A DNA stretch of 64,000 bases from Desulfobulbaceae bacterium DB1. Its GTDB lineage: Bacteria; Desulfobacterota; Desulfobulbia; Desulfobulbales; SURF-16. The stretch covers positions 80,967 to 144,966 of the forward strand of contig MQUF01000001.1 of the NCBI GenBank assembly GCA_001914235.1. Reading direction: 5' to 3'. This document shows, in pieces, positions 35,404-44,706 of this stretch; within the stretch, counting starts at the first letter, position 1, and each line of letters starts with the position of its first letter. The notes below the pieces were generated by a model, which saw only the letters and a list, made by a program, of their open reading frames with translations, was not told the DNA's origin and did not search any database. The translations under genes and the position numbers were made by a program.

Positions 35404-36387
35404 CTACTCTTTTTTCCTGCTGCGGGGGTGGAATTTGCGGTGGATTTCCTGGAGGCGGCCGCTATCCACGTGGGTATAAATCTGGGTGGTGGCAATATCG
35501 GCGTGACCGAGCATGAGCTGGACCGAACGCAGGTCGGCACCTCGGGCCAGCAGGTGCGTGGCAAAGGAGTGGCGCAGCATGTGCGGGCTGATTTTTTTTG
35601 TGATGCCGGCGCGCAGCGCTGTTTCCCGGATGATCTGCCAGAAGCGGATTCTGGTCATGGCTTTGCCCCTGGCGGTGACGAACAGGGAGGTGCTTTTTTT
35701 TCCATTGAGCAGGAGACCCCTGCCGTGTCGCAGGTAGCCGGAGATTCTATCCTTGGCTTCCTCGCCGAAAGGGACCAGTCGTTCCTTGCTTCCTTTGCCG
35801 AGCACCCGGACGAAACCGGCGTTGATGTTGATGGACATCAACGGCAGGGAAACCAGCTCGGAGACCCGCATTCCGGTGGCGTAAAGCAGATGCAGCATGG
35901 CGCTGTTGCGCAGCGAGACGGGAAGCAGACCGCGTGAACCCGCAAGAAGTCTGTCGACCTCGGCAACGGAAAGATCTTCCGGGAGAATGCGGGAGCTTTT
36001 CGGCAGTTCCAGGATTTTGGTCGGATCGGTGGTGATCAGTTTTTCGGCAAGGAGAAAGCGGAAAAATCCACGCAGGGTGGAAAGGCGACGCCCATTGCTG
36101 CGCAGGGAAATTCCCTTTTTCAGGCAATGGGAAAAAAAGTCCCTGATCTGCTGGGAGCTTATTTGTTGCAGGGAAATATTCTTATGGCAGAGGAAAAAAA
36201 GAAAGGAGTCAAGATCCGCTTGATAGGAGCGAATGGTGTTATCGGCCAGTCTTTTTTCGGCGGCAAGATAATGAAGAAACAGGTCCTGGCTGTTCTGCAA
36301 CTCTCGGGGCAGGAGGCTGCCGTCGCCAGGAAACCTGTTTTGTCGGACAGTGCTGATTGGGTGGCTCTTGGTTCCCCGTCTTTTCAT
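35404..36387 (-). CDS. xerD: Site-specific tyrosine recombinase XerC/XerD family
   Basis: The 327-residue protein is full length. It has a core-binding N-terminal domain (LHYLAAEKRLADNTIRSYQA) and a catalytic domain with TGMRVSELVSLP, HMLRHSFATHLL and LGHADIATTQIYTHV, giving the complete R-H-R-H-Y set. It probably resolves chromosome dimers at dif, consistent with its place among housekeeping genes. It follows rpsU by 19 bases. The choice between XerC and XerD is not certain from sequence alone. Confidence 0.9.
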   Translation of the reverse strand: MKRRGTKSHPISTVRQNRFPGDGSLLPRELQNSQDLFLHYLAAEKRLADNTIRSYQADLDSFLFFLCHKNISLQQISSQQIRDFFSHCLKKGISLRSNGRRLSTLRGFFRFLLAEKLITTDPTKILELPKSSRILPEDLSVAEVDRLLAGSRGLLPVSLRNSAMLHLLYATGMRVSELVSLPLMSININAGFVRVLGKGSKERLVPFGEEAKDRISGYLRHGRGLLLNGKKSTSLFVTARGKAMTRIRFWQIIRETALRAGITKKISPHMLRHSFATHLLARGADLRSVQLMLGHADIATTQIYTHVDSGRLQEIHRKFHPRSRKKE

Positions 36388-36406
36388 TGTACGAGGATTG
36401 GCGCCA

Positions 36407-36604
36407 TTATGCTTCCCGTTCGATGCGGTACATGACCTTGCGGAGTTTTCTCTTTGCTTCTGCTTGTTTACGACGTTTTTTGACGCTTGGTTTTTCGTAA
36501 TATTCGCGTCTTTTCAGTTCTTTTTTGATGCCGTCAAGCTGCAGCTTTTTCTTCAATTGCCGAATGGCGTATTCTATGTCTCCACGGACCTCAACTTCAA
36601 TCAT
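36407..36604 (-). CDS. rpsU: 30S ribosomal protein S21
   Basis: A 65-residue S21: IEVEVRGDIEYAIRQLKKKL, then the basic REYYEKPSVKKRRK tail. The ATG at 36604 is preceded by GGAG; a longer frame to 36703 has no homology and no site. Confidence 0.95.
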   Translation of the reverse strand: MIEVEVRGDIEYAIRQLKKKLQLDGIKKELKRREYYEKPSVKKRRKQAEAKRKLRKVMYRIEREA

Positions 36605-36699
36605 GATAACTCCGAAAAAAGATATTTTAGCGTAATTAATAGGAGATGGATTTCTTCCTTTCCGAAAACAGAAATCTATAACGAAGTGGTGACTTTTTG

Positions 36700-38112
36700 T
36701 CAAATGTTATTTTTTGGCTGCATCGGCGATTGTCCGCCTGTCGGGAAAATTTTCCCGGGGTTGAGGATGTTGTTGGGGTCAAACAGTTTTTTAATCCCCA
36801 GCATGACCTCCATGCTCGCTTCGTTGATTTCCAGGGGAAGAAATTCCGACTTGGTTATGCCGATGCCGTGTTCACCCGACAGAGTGCCGCCCAGCTCAAG
36901 TACCCTGTCGAACAACTCTTTTTTGGCTTTGCGGCTGCTTTCCAGTTCCTCCGTGTTCTTTTTGTCCAGCATGATGTTGACATGGATGTTGCCGTCGCCG
37001 GCGTGGCCGAAGGTAAAAATGACGAGCTTGTGGCGGGCGGCCAGGGTCTCGATGAAGGCAACCAGTTGCGGGATTTTCGAGCGCGGCACCACCACGTCCT
37101 CGCCGGTCTTGTCTGGTTTCAGCTCAAAAGCCGCCGGGGAGACGCCACGGCGCGCGCTCCAGAGGGCGGCAACCTGGTCGTTGTTTTCCGCCTTTTTCAC
37201 CTCAAGAATATTTTTTTTGTCGCGGAGAAATTGCAGAAGCAGGCGCGACTGGCCGGCAACGGAGTCCCGGTCTCCGTCCACCTCAAGCAGCAAGAGCGCT
37301 TCCGTGGCCGGCGGCAGGGGGAACGGCAGTTTGTCCCGGACAATGGAAATGGCGGTGCGGTCCATGTATTCAAGGGTGCATGGCCGATGTTGCGCCAGAA
37401 TTTCCGCCACCAGGGAAGCAGCCTGGTTTATACTGGAGCAGAGGATGAGGAAGGTGTCTTTGCAGGCGGGCAGGGGGATGAGCTTGACGATGATTTTGGT
37501 AATAATGCCCAGTGTCCCTTCAGACCCGGCAAAAAGACGGGTCAGGTCGTACCCGACCACGCCCTTGGCGGTCCGCACCCCGGTCTTGATGATCCTGCCG
37601 TCCGGCATGACAACCTCGAGTCCCAGAAGATAGTCCCTGGTTACCCCGTATTTGACGGCGCTTGGCCCTCCCGCGCATTCGGCCACATTGCCGCCCAGGG
37701 TGCAAAATTTCAGGCTGGCGGGATCAGGCGGGTAAAAAAGATTCCGGGGGCGCAGGGCCGCCTGAAAGTCGCCGGTGATCACTCCCGGTTCGACAACGGC
37801 AACCTGGTTTTCCTCGTCGATTTCCAGGATGCGGTTCAACCTGCTCATGGCCAGAACAAGTCCGCCCGCAACCGGCAGCGCTCCGCCGGTCATGCCGCTG
37901 CCCGCTCCCCGCGGCACCACGGCAAAGGGGGTGGCGTTGGCCAGTTTCATGATGGCGCTGATTTGGGCTGCGTCGCCGGGGAAGGCGACCGCCTCCGGAG
38001 GAAATTCCCTGCCCGTGCCGTCATAGGAGTAGCAGAGCAGGTCTTCCGCTGTGGTGGTCAGCTGGTCCTGTCCGACGATGGCGCGTAATCTGTTGATGGT
38101 TTCCCGTTTCAT
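36700..38112 (-). CDS. glcD: FAD-linked oxidase, GlcD / D-lactate dehydrogenase type
   Basis: The 470-residue flavoprotein has an N-terminal FAD-binding_4 domain (AVVPRGAGSGMTGGALPVAG, then FCTLGGNVAECAGGPSAVKY) and a C-terminal FAD-oxidase domain with VIFTFGHAGDGNIHVNIML and LSGEHGIGITKSEF, carrying the substrate-site histidines. It oxidises a 2-hydroxy acid such as glycolate or D-lactate. No glcE/glcF or lutABC partners adjoin it, so the electron acceptor is open. The ATG at 38112 is preferred; an upstream ATG at 38151 adds 13 residues. Confidence 0.88.
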   Translation of the reverse strand: MKRETINRLRAIVGQDQLTTTAEDLLCYSYDGTGREFPPEAVAFPGDAAQISAIMKLANATPFAVVPRGAGSGMTGGALPVAGGLVLAMSRLNRILEIDEENQVAVVEPGVITGDFQAALRPRNLFYPPDPASLKFCTLGGNVAECAGGPSAVKYGVTRDYLLGLEVVMPDGRIIKTGVRTAKGVVGYDLTRLFAGSEGTLGIITKIIVKLIPLPACKDTFLILCSSINQAASLVAEILAQHRPCTLEYMDRTAISIVRDKLPFPLPPATEALLLLEVDGDRDSVAGQSRLLLQFLRDKKNILEVKKAENNDQVAALWSARRGVSPAAFELKPDKTGEDVVVPRSKIPQLVAFIETLAARHKLVIFTFGHAGDGNIHVNIMLDKKNTEELESSRKAKKELFDRVLELGGTLSGEHGIGITKSEFLPLEINEASMEVMLGIKKLFDPNNILNPGKIFPTGGQSPMQPKNNI

Positions 38113-38237
38113 GGCATTGCCAATCCCTGCTGAAAAATGTACTATTGTCATCCGGTGATGGGGCCGTCCGGCTCCTTGTTCTATTTAACCGATAATCGAC
38201 CGAACCGGTCAACTTTTATAGAGGGGAAGGAAAGCGT

Positions 38238-39176
38238 ATGGTGCAAAAATTGCGAATTGCCTTGCTGGCAGGGGGGAAGTCCGGCGAAAGGGAGGTTTCC
38301 CTGGCTGGGGCGAAAGGGGTGATGGCTGCCCTGGATAAAGAAAAGTACAGTGTGACCCAGTATGATCCGGCCACTGATCTGGCCCGGCTTGCGGCCGACG
38401 CGGCGGCGCTTGATGCAGCCTTTGTCCTGCTGCATGGACCCTTGGGGGAAGACGGCTCCATGCAGGGCTTTCTCGATCTGCTTGGTCTGCCGTATCAGGG
38501 ATCGGGGGTGCTGGGCAGCGCACTGGCCATGGACAAGAATCTTGCCAAAATTCTTTACCGCCAGGCGGGGCTGCGGGTGGCGGAATGGCGCATGGCGTCG
38601 CCGAAGGATGTGGAACATCCCGGACTTCTTGCCGATGGATTGCGGTTCCCGCTGGTGGTGAAACCGGTGCGTCAGGGGTCGAGTCTGGGAATGAGTATTG
38701 CCCATGATGCGAAGCAACTGGCGGTCGGTTTGGAAAAGGCCTTTGTCTTTGATAAGGAAGTAATGGTGGAAGAGTTTGTCCGGGGCCGGGAAGTGACCGG
38801 CGGAGTTTTGGGCAATGATGATCTCGAGGCCCTGCCCCTGGTTGAGATCATTCCAGGCAAAGAGTATCCTTTTTTTGATTATCAGGCCAAGTATACGGCG
38901 GGTGCAACCAGGGAAATATGCCCGGCGGATCTGCCGGAGGTGATAACGGTAAAGGCGCAGCAGGCGGCCCTTGCCGCCCATCGGGTTTTACGTCTGCGGG
39001 GGTACAGTCGGACGGATATGATTGTCTCGGATGAGGGAGAGGTGTTTGTCATTGAAACCAACACCATTCCCGGCATGACGCCGACCAGTTTGCTGCCTCA
39101 GGCTGCGGCTGCGGCGGGGATTGATTTTCCGTCGTTGCTTGATCGTTTGCTCGGCCTCGCCTTGCAGGGCAAATGA
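38238..39176 (+). CDS. ddl: D-alanine--D-alanine ligase
   Basis: The 312-residue ATP-grasp enzyme makes the D-Ala-D-Ala dipeptide of peptidoglycan. Visible motifs: AGGKSGEREVSLAGA at the N-terminus, HGPLGEDGSMQG, KPVRQGSSLGMSI, the omega loop YPFFDYQAKYTAG with the Tyr typical of D-Ala rather than D-Lac specificity, and ETNTIPGMTPTSLLPQ. GAGGGGAAGG precedes the ATG. It stands alone, outside a dcw cluster. Confidence 0.95.
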   Translation: MVQKLRIALLAGGKSGEREVSLAGAKGVMAALDKEKYSVTQYDPATDLARLAADAAALDAAFVLLHGPLGEDGSMQGFLDLLGLPYQGSGVLGSALAMDKNLAKILYRQAGLRVAEWRMASPKDVEHPGLLADGLRFPLVVKPVRQGSSLGMSIAHDAKQLAVGLEKAFVFDKEVMVEEFVRGREVTGGVLGNDDLEALPLVEIIPGKEYPFFDYQAKYTAGATREICPADLPEVITVKAQQAALAAHRVLRLRGYSRTDMIVSDEGEVFVIETNTIPGMTPTSLLPQAAAAAGIDFPSLLDRLLGLALQGK

Positions 39177-39256
39177 TTTTTCCGCAAGCAGCGGAAAGGG
39201 CAATTGAACCGGATGTCCGGAGCGGCGGCTCTGTTCTATAACAAGGGCCGCTGCTC

Positions 39257-39451
39257 TTACACCATTTTTTTTTCCAGTTTGTTGTCTATCCGTGATGGTT
39301 TTACCGTGTAGCCTGTCACCAGGGTGCCCAGCGGTGTGCAGGTGTAATGCCATTCTATGATTTCACCCGGATAAACCCAGACACCTTTTGTTGTCGTGTT
39401 GTCGGCCCGTGGTGCTTTCAGCCAGATTTGTTCGTTGTCCCGCGTGTACAT
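39257..39451 (-). CDS. Small hypothetical protein
   Basis: A 64-residue reading frame rich in beta-type residues (GVWVYPGEIIEWHYTCTPLG) with one Cys. No family is recognised and no clear Shine-Dalgarno is seen. It is downstream of serS on the same strand and convergent with ddl. It may be real, but this rests on composition only. Confidence 0.4.
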   Translation of the reverse strand: MYTRDNEQIWLKAPRADNTTTKGVWVYPGEIIEWHYTCTPLGTLVTGYTVKPSRIDNKLEKKMV

Positions 39452-39789
39452 GATATGCCCCTGTAAATGTGGTGGAATGGAGTTGAATTGATTGACAGCA
39501 ATTAAAGTGCCATTCCGGCGAGAAAGTGGTTTTTGTGTTTCACTATCTTGATATTGTTACATTTGTTTTGGAGGTCGCAGAAGTGGGGCGGAGGAATAAT
39601 GGTGGTGAAACGACGTAGATTTGGGTGAAATAACCAGTTTCCGGTGGGTGACCAGGGGGCGGGAAGAAAAAACGGAAACCGGGAAAAGAAGAAAGAAGCG
39701 TCGTGGCGGGGGGGAGGGGACGTGGAGAGTATGAAGGCGTTTCCGCGAGGTCACTCTGGGGCTCGCAGGCGGAAACGCCGGGAATAGAA
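39452..39789. other. Region downstream of serS: purine-rich tract and a strong hairpin
   Basis: 338 bases with no supported gene. About 39650-39735 is strongly purine-rich on the plus strand (long GGGAAAAGAAGAAAGAAG-like runs and a run of seven G). Beyond it, 39736-39746 (GGCGTTTCCGC) and 39769-39779 form a perfect 11-bp inverted repeat just 10 bases after the serS stop, the likely 3' end of the serS transcript although no T run follows. Confidence 0.55.
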
Positions 39790-41061
39790 TCAGCCGCTGA
39801 AGCGGTTGGTGAAATATGGTTCCAGTACTTTCGGCAGCTTGATGGTGCCGTCGGCCTGCTGGCAGTTTTCATAAATGGCGGCCAGGGTGCGGCCCACAGC
39901 CAGGCCGCTGCCGTTTAAAGTGTGCACCAGGGCGCTTTTTTTCGCCCCTTTGGGCCGGTAGCGGATGCCGCCGCGCCGGGCCTGGAAGTCGAGGAAGTTG
40001 CTGCAGGAGGAAATTTCCCGGTACGTGTTCTGGGCCGGCATCCACACCTCGATGTCATAGGTTTTGGTGGCGGAAAAGCCCAAGTCGCCGGAGCAGAGCA
40101 CCACCACCCGGTAAGGCAGTTCGAGGAGTTGCAGAACCTCTTCCGCATCGGCCAGCAGGGCTTCCAGCTCATCGTCCGATGTTTCCGGGGTGGTGAACTT
40201 GACCAGCTCCACCTTGTCGAACTGGTGCTGACGGATAAGGCCCTTGGTATCCTTGCCGTAGGAGCCGGCCTCGGAGCGGAAGCACGGGGTGTAGGCGCAG
40301 TATTTGATCGGCAGCTCATCCTGCGACAGGGTTTCATCCCGGTGGATATTGGTTACCGGCACCTCGGCGGTGGGGATGAGATAGAGATCCCAATCCTGGG
40401 CCTTGAAGAGATCTGCGGCGAATTTCGGCAATTGGCCGGTGGCGGTCATGGTGGCGCTGTTGACGAGAAAAGGGGGCAGCACCTCCTGGTAACCGTGTTT
40501 CTGGGTGTGCAGGTCCAGCATGAAATTGATCAGGGCCCGTTCCAGGCGGGAGGCAAACCCTTTCAGCAGGGCAAAACGGGCGCCGGAGATTTTGGCGGCC
40601 CGCTTAAAGTCCATGCTGCCGTCCGCCTCGCCCAGCTCCCAGTGGGCTTTGGGGGTAAAGGAGAAGTCGGTGGGCTTGCCCCATTTTTTCACCTCCACGT
40701 TGTCCTTGTCGTCTTTGCCGGCGGGGATGGAGTCGTGGCAGATGTTCGGGATCTCCATGACGATTTCCTGTAGCGTTTCCTCAATAACGGTCAGGTCGGT
40801 TTCCAGGATCTTGATCCTGTCGTTCACCCGGCGCATCTCGCTGATCAGGCTTTCCGCGTCCTTGTTTGCTTTTTTGAGTTCGGCAACCTCCTGGGAGACG
40901 ATTTTCCGCCGGTTGCGCAGTTCCTCGACCTCGGTGAGATGTTCCCGCCGCCTGAGATCGATATCGGCAAATTCTTCAATGCGACTGGTGGTGATGTTGC
41001 GGCGTAGAATTTTTTCTTTTACCAGATCGATATTTTCTCGGATGAAGCGAAGTTCGAGCAT
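39790..41061 (-). CDS. serS: Seryl-tRNA synthetase
   Basis: The 423-residue class II synthetase has the N-terminal coiled-coil arm that grips the long variable arm of tRNA-Ser (residues about 25-105). Motif 2 is [20 protein letters not shown] and motif 3 is [16 protein letters not shown]. It follows the HDOD gene by 5 bases on the same strand, so the two share a transcript. Two tRNA-Ser genes lie 10 kb away. Confidence 0.96.
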   Translation of the reverse strand: MLELRFIRENIDLVKEKILRRNITTSRIEEFADIDLRRREHLTEVEELRNRRKIVSQEVAELKKANKDAESLISEMRRVNDRIKILETDLTVIEETLQEIVMEIPNICHDSIPAGKDDKDNVEVKKWGKPTDFSFTPKAHWELGEADGSMDFKRAAKISGARFALLKGFASRLERALINFMLDLHTQKHGYQEVLPPFLVNSATMTATGQLPKFAADLFKAQDWDLYLIPTAEVPVTNIHRDETLSQDELPIKYCAYTPCFRSEAGSYGKDTKGLIRQHQFDKVELVKFTTPETSDDELEALLADAEEVLQLLELPYRVVVLCSGDLGFSATKTYDIEVWMPAQNTYREISSCSNFLDFQARRGGIRYRPKGAKKSALVHTLNGSGLAVGRTLAAIYENCQQADGTIKLPKVLEPYFTNRFSG

Positions 41062-41066
41062 TTTCT

Positions 41067-42578
41067 TTATCCTTTCTTGCTGCTTTTTTTGATGGCCATG
41101 GCGGCGAAATCGCGAAACAGCCGCAGAGCCTTGATGCGGTTTTTGCCCAGTTTCGGCCGACCGGCCTTGCGGTCCATGTAAAGCAGGGCGATGGCCTTGC
41201 CGTTGACAGCGATGGGTAATAAATAAACGGTTCTGCCCTTGGTCAGGTAATGAATTTTTTCCGGGAAGGCCCCGAGGCTGTCCGCCTCAATGGCCACGTC
41301 CTTGCAGAGTTTCATGGCCTTGGGTATGGCTTGGTCCGTATTGGCCAGGGGCTGTTCAAAATTGGCGATATCGGCGGCCTCAATGTCGCCGAGGCCGAAG
41401 CGGCCGACCAGGGCGATCTTGGTGGCCTGAATGCTGATGACGCAAAGGATGACCCGGTCGAAACCAATCCCCCGGTATATGGCCTCCAGCAGATTGGCAT
41501 AAAATTCATTCAGCTGGAAAGGCCCCATGAGGGTCTCGGTCATTTCCTTGATGAATTCGTTGATCGATTTGTCGGAACTGGGCAGTTCATCAAGCTCTTC
41601 CGTGCCGTCCGGTTTGGTTCCGGCGATCTTGCCATTCTCCTCTGGGAGCGGGGCGCTCCCCTGGCGAGACGCCTTTTCCAGTTTGCTGTGAATTTTCAGT
41701 TTTGACAGGCCGTAGCGGATCGAGTCGGAAATGTCCTGGGAACCCTCGACGCAGTTGGTCAGTATTTCCAGCGCCTTTTCCTGGTTGATGGAGATGATGC
41801 CGCCATATTTAGCGAGCAGTTCGCTGGTGTCTTCGCCGTTGCAGACCTTGTCGACAAAGCGATTGCTGAAGTCTGCGAGATTCTGCAGGTAAGCTTCCGC
41901 GTCGTAACTGCTTTTCGGTGGGGCCGGGTTGGATTCCATGGCGCCGATCACCTTGTCGGACAGGTTCCAGAAGCGGGCAATTTCCTGCCCCAGTTCGGCA
42001 AAGGTGAGTTCTTCCAGCAATTGTCGGCTGGCCGTATCTTCGGGGATTCCGGCCGCCACCTTTTTTTCAATATCTTTATAGATGTCGGGCAGGTAGATAA
42101 AGGCGATGATTTTGCCGAGATTGTGGAGCAGGCCGCAGATGAAGGCCTCCTCGGGCGGGACGTTGAGCTTCTTGTCGCCGGCGATGTCCCTGCACTGGAG
42201 CGCGCTGAGGAAGGAGCGGGTCATCAGTTTGCTGATACCTTCCTTTTCCACCCCGGACTTGATGAAATCCTCAAAAATTGCAATGGCGGTAGCCAGGTCG
42301 CGCACGGAATCAAAGCCGAGGATGGTGACGGCCTTGGATATGGAGCTGACGGCCTGCCCCAGGGAGTAATAGGCGGAATTGACCACCTGGAGGACTTTGT
42401 TGGTCAGGGAGTAGTCCTTCAGGATAACGCGGGAAAGATCATAGGACGCGCTGCGGCTGCTGTGCACAAGGGAAATGAGTTCCTGGACATGGGTTGACAT
42501 GGCCGGGAGTTCGCTCATGTTCATTTTTGCAAAAATTTCTGCCAGTTTTCCTGACGGCTGACCCTTTTTTTCTGTCAT
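41067..42578 (-). CDS. HDOD domain signalling protein (paralogue 2)
   Basis: A 503-residue paralogue of the protein at 12396-13859, sharing the start pattern ([20 protein letters not shown]), the HDOD core ([20 protein letters not shown]) and the GAF-like C-terminal region ([19 protein letters not shown]). The linker between them is longer and charged. It is the first gene of an operon with serS, which is unusual for a signalling gene. The divergent FHA-cyclase gene starts 270 bases away. Confidence 0.85.
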   Translation of the reverse strand: MTEKKGQPSGKLAEIFAKMNMSELPAMSTHVQELISLVHSSRSASYDLSRVILKDYSLTNKVLQVVNSAYYSLGQAVSSISKAVTILGFDSVRDLATAIAIFEDFIKSGVEKEGISKLMTRSFLSALQCRDIAGDKKLNVPPEEAFICGLLHNLGKIIAFIYLPDIYKDIEKKVAAGIPEDTASRQLLEELTFAELGQEIARFWNLSDKVIGAMESNPAPPKSSYDAEAYLQNLADFSNRFVDKVCNGEDTSELLAKYGGIISINQEKALEILTNCVEGSQDISDSIRYGLSKLKIHSKLEKASRQGSAPLPEENGKIAGTKPDGTEELDELPSSDKSINEFIKEMTETLMGPFQLNEFYANLLEAIYRGIGFDRVILCVISIQATKIALVGRFGLGDIEAADIANFEQPLANTDQAIPKAMKLCKDVAIEADSLGAFPEKIHYLTKGRTVYLLPIAVNGKAIALLYMDRKAGRPKLGKNRIKALRLFRDFAAMAIKKSSKKG

Positions 42579-42655
42579 TTTGTTTTGTTTTGTGGGTTAA
42601 ATAGTTACAACCTTGCTTTATTAAATGGTATTATACGAGAAACATTGAACAAACC

Positions 42656-42671
42656 ATTGTTATAAAACAAT
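42656..42671. promoter_or_regulatory. Palindrome in the divergent HDOD / FHA-cyclase promoter region
   Basis: ATTGTT-ATAA-AACAAT, a perfect 6-bp inverted repeat with a 4-base centre, in the 271-base region between two divergent signalling genes. It is a candidate operator; no known factor is assigned. The rest of 42579-42849 holds no gene. Confidence 0.3.
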
Positions 42672-42849
42672 ATCGCCGTTCCGCTCTCCGGAGACCGGAA
42701 AGGGAGCTGTAACGAAATCACACGACTGAAGAGGTTGTTTCGTAACGGCTCGTAAATATCTATTGTCGGTTATTACACTAGCTTGTGCGGCTGAAAAAAA
42801 CAATTCATAAAATCAGGGGCCGCTGAAGAGGGGCCCGATACGCAGACAT

Positions 42850-43839
42850 ATGACGCAATCCGGTACAGCAAACGCAGCCATAAAACTTGTCGCCGGAGGA
42901 GAGGAAACCAGCTGGACCCTGACAGGGAAAAGCACTTTCAGGATCGGCCGCGGCGCAGACTGTGATATCCTGCTGCCCTACCCCTGGGTTTCCCGGCAGC
43001 ATGCCATGATCCAGATTGAGGCCAATTCCAGCCATAATCTTATTGATCTGGGAAGCGCAAACGGCACCCTTGTCAATGGTCGCCGCGTTTATGGCCCCAC
43101 GCGACTGAGCGCGGGCGACCGTGTCACCATCGGCAAATCCGAACTCGTTTTTTGGCAGGAATCGGTGGCGAATGAACCCGCGGGCGATGAAACCGATGCC
43201 GCCGGCGATGCAACGGTGGCATTTTTGCAGCGCGAGCTAGCCACCATTCTGGTTTGTGATATCCGTAAGTTTACTCCTTTATCCGAGGAAGTGGGGGCGG
43301 ATCGAATTTCCGAGTTTCTTGGCCAGTGGACGAAAAAAGTCGATGCGGTTGTGCGGAAAAACGGCGGCCAGGTCGACAAGTTCATTGGCGATGCCGTGCT
43401 GGCGGTGTGGGCCAACGGCGCTGAGTTTGCCTCGGTCGCCCGGGCACTGCTTTCGGCGCTTGAGATAAGCATCTGGACCCGCAAAATCGGTCTCGCCGCG
43501 CCGGGTATCAACCGTGAACTGCTGATAGGCGCGGCACTCAATACGGGTGAAGCGGTCATGGGCAATATGGGGGTTGGCGGGCAGCGTGATTTTACCATTG
43601 TCGGGGATGTGGTGAATGTGACCTTCAGGTTGCAGGAGATGACTTCACGGCACAAGCTGGACGTAATTCTCGGCGAACCGGCCTATCTGCAGCTGCGAAA
43701 GGCGGAATCATGTTTTACGCCGCATCAGTATGCGATTCGCGGCAAAACCGAGGTGTTGCGGGCCTACAGTACGAGTTTTGCGGGACTTCGTCGCTATCTC
43801 GCTGACTGGAAATCTCTTTTTAAAAATGAAATTACGTAA
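42850..43839 (+). CDS. FHA domain fused to class III adenylate/guanylate cyclase
   Basis: The 329-residue protein has an N-terminal FHA domain that binds phosphothreonine peptides (FRIGRGADCDILL, SRQHAMIQ, GSANGTLVNG). A class III nucleotidyl cyclase domain follows from residue about 130. Both metal-binding aspartates are present (LVCDIRKFT and VDKFIGDAVLAVW), as is the transition-state NxxxR pair (GDVVNVTFRLQE), so it should be active. It is the first of four genes on the plus strand with an FHA protein, a Ser/Thr kinase and a PP2C phosphatase. The FHA domain could be recruited to kinase-phosphorylated sites, linking kinase state to cAMP output. This link is inferred. Confidence 0.9.
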   Translation: MTQSGTANAAIKLVAGGEETSWTLTGKSTFRIGRGADCDILLPYPWVSRQHAMIQIEANSSHNLIDLGSANGTLVNGRRVYGPTRLSAGDRVTIGKSELVFWQESVANEPAGDETDAAGDATVAFLQRELATILVCDIRKFTPLSEEVGADRISEFLGQWTKKVDAVVRKNGGQVDKFIGDAVLAVWANGAEFASVARALLSALEISIWTRKIGLAAPGINRELLIGAALNTGEAVMGNMGVGGQRDFTIVGDVVNVTFRLQEMTSRHKLDVILGEPAYLQLRKAESCFTPHQYAIRGKTEVLRAYSTSFAGLRRYLADWKSLFKNEIT

Positions 43840-43930
43840 AGTTGACGGATTCGTAAAAACGAAAAATTGACTTTTTGCGAAACAATGACGTTGCAAACCG
43901 GCTGATGCCGGCCAGGAAGAGGAGTGAATT

Positions 43931-44626
43931 ATGGCTGTATGGGCAATAAAGCTGCATGGCAAGGTTGTGAAGCAGTTTCCCATCGAAGATGGTGAGCGGC
44001 TGGTGATCGGCAGGAGCGCGGAAGCCGACGTGGTGGTGGATAATACGGCGATTTCGCGCAAGCATACGGCGCTTGAGAGGAGAAACGGCGTTTATTTCGT
44101 GGAGGATCTCGGCAGCCTGAACGGCACCATGGTCAACGGCAAAAAGATAGATTCCTGCGTTCAGCTCTTTGATGATGATGTGGTGGAGATCGGCAAATTT
44201 CTTCTCCTGCCCGCCGAGTCGTCGAAGGAAAAGGGATTCGCTTCACAAAGCGCGGCTCTTGACTTCGGCGACGAAACGGTTTTTGTCACGCGAAGCAGTT
44301 CTTCCGGGCCCCAGAAGAGCAAGGAAGCGGTCAAGGTCGTCCACCGGCTGACCGTGATAAAAGGTGACGGCAGCCCCGGCGAAGTGCCGCTGTTCGGCCG
44401 CAGCAGTGTCAAGATCGGCAAGGACATCAACAGCGATTTGCGGGTTTCCGGCTGGTTTGTTGCCCAGGCCCAGTGTTACGTCATTAATCGCGACAAGAAA
44501 TTTTATCTCGTTCCCCAGCGGAGCTGGGCGAAAACCCTGCTCAACGGCGCGCCGGCCAGGGAAGAATGCGAACTGAACAAGGGGGATGTCATCGAGATTC
44601 GAGGCGTACAGATCCGTTTTGAGTAG
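43931..44626 (+). CDS. Protein with one classical and one degenerate FHA domain
   Basis: The 231-residue protein has an intact FHA domain in residues about 20-95 (LVIGRSAEADVVVD, AISRKHTALE, GSLNGTMVNG). The second half (residues about 140-231) has an FHA-like fold (VKIGKDINSDLRVS, then KTLLNGAPAREECEL) but lacks the SRxH phosphothreonine-binding residues. AGGAG lies 8 bases before the ATG. It probably acts as an adaptor for the downstream kinase. Confidence 0.87.
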   Translation: MAVWAIKLHGKVVKQFPIEDGERLVIGRSAEADVVVDNTAISRKHTALERRNGVYFVEDLGSLNGTMVNGKKIDSCVQLFDDDVVEIGKFLLLPAESSKEKGFASQSAALDFGDETVFVTRSSSSGPQKSKEAVKVVHRLTVIKGDGSPGEVPLFGRSSVKIGKDINSDLRVSGWFVAQAQCYVINRDKKFYLVPQRSWAKTLLNGAPAREECELNKGDVIEIRGVQIRFE

Positions 44627-44706
44627 CCGTCGACAACTGTTTCCCGTTGTCACGGCAAGCAGCATCTTTCCTCTTTCCCGCCCCGGAGCGGAGATTTCAA
44701 CCCGTT

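Noticed and set aside
36697..38088. 463-codon frame antisense to the glcD-type gene
   Set aside because: Shadow of a GC-rich gene; the minus-strand protein has complete FAD-oxidase motifs.
39650..39735. Purine-rich tract as a functional element
   Set aside because: Composition bias alone; no repeat, frame or fold supports a function.
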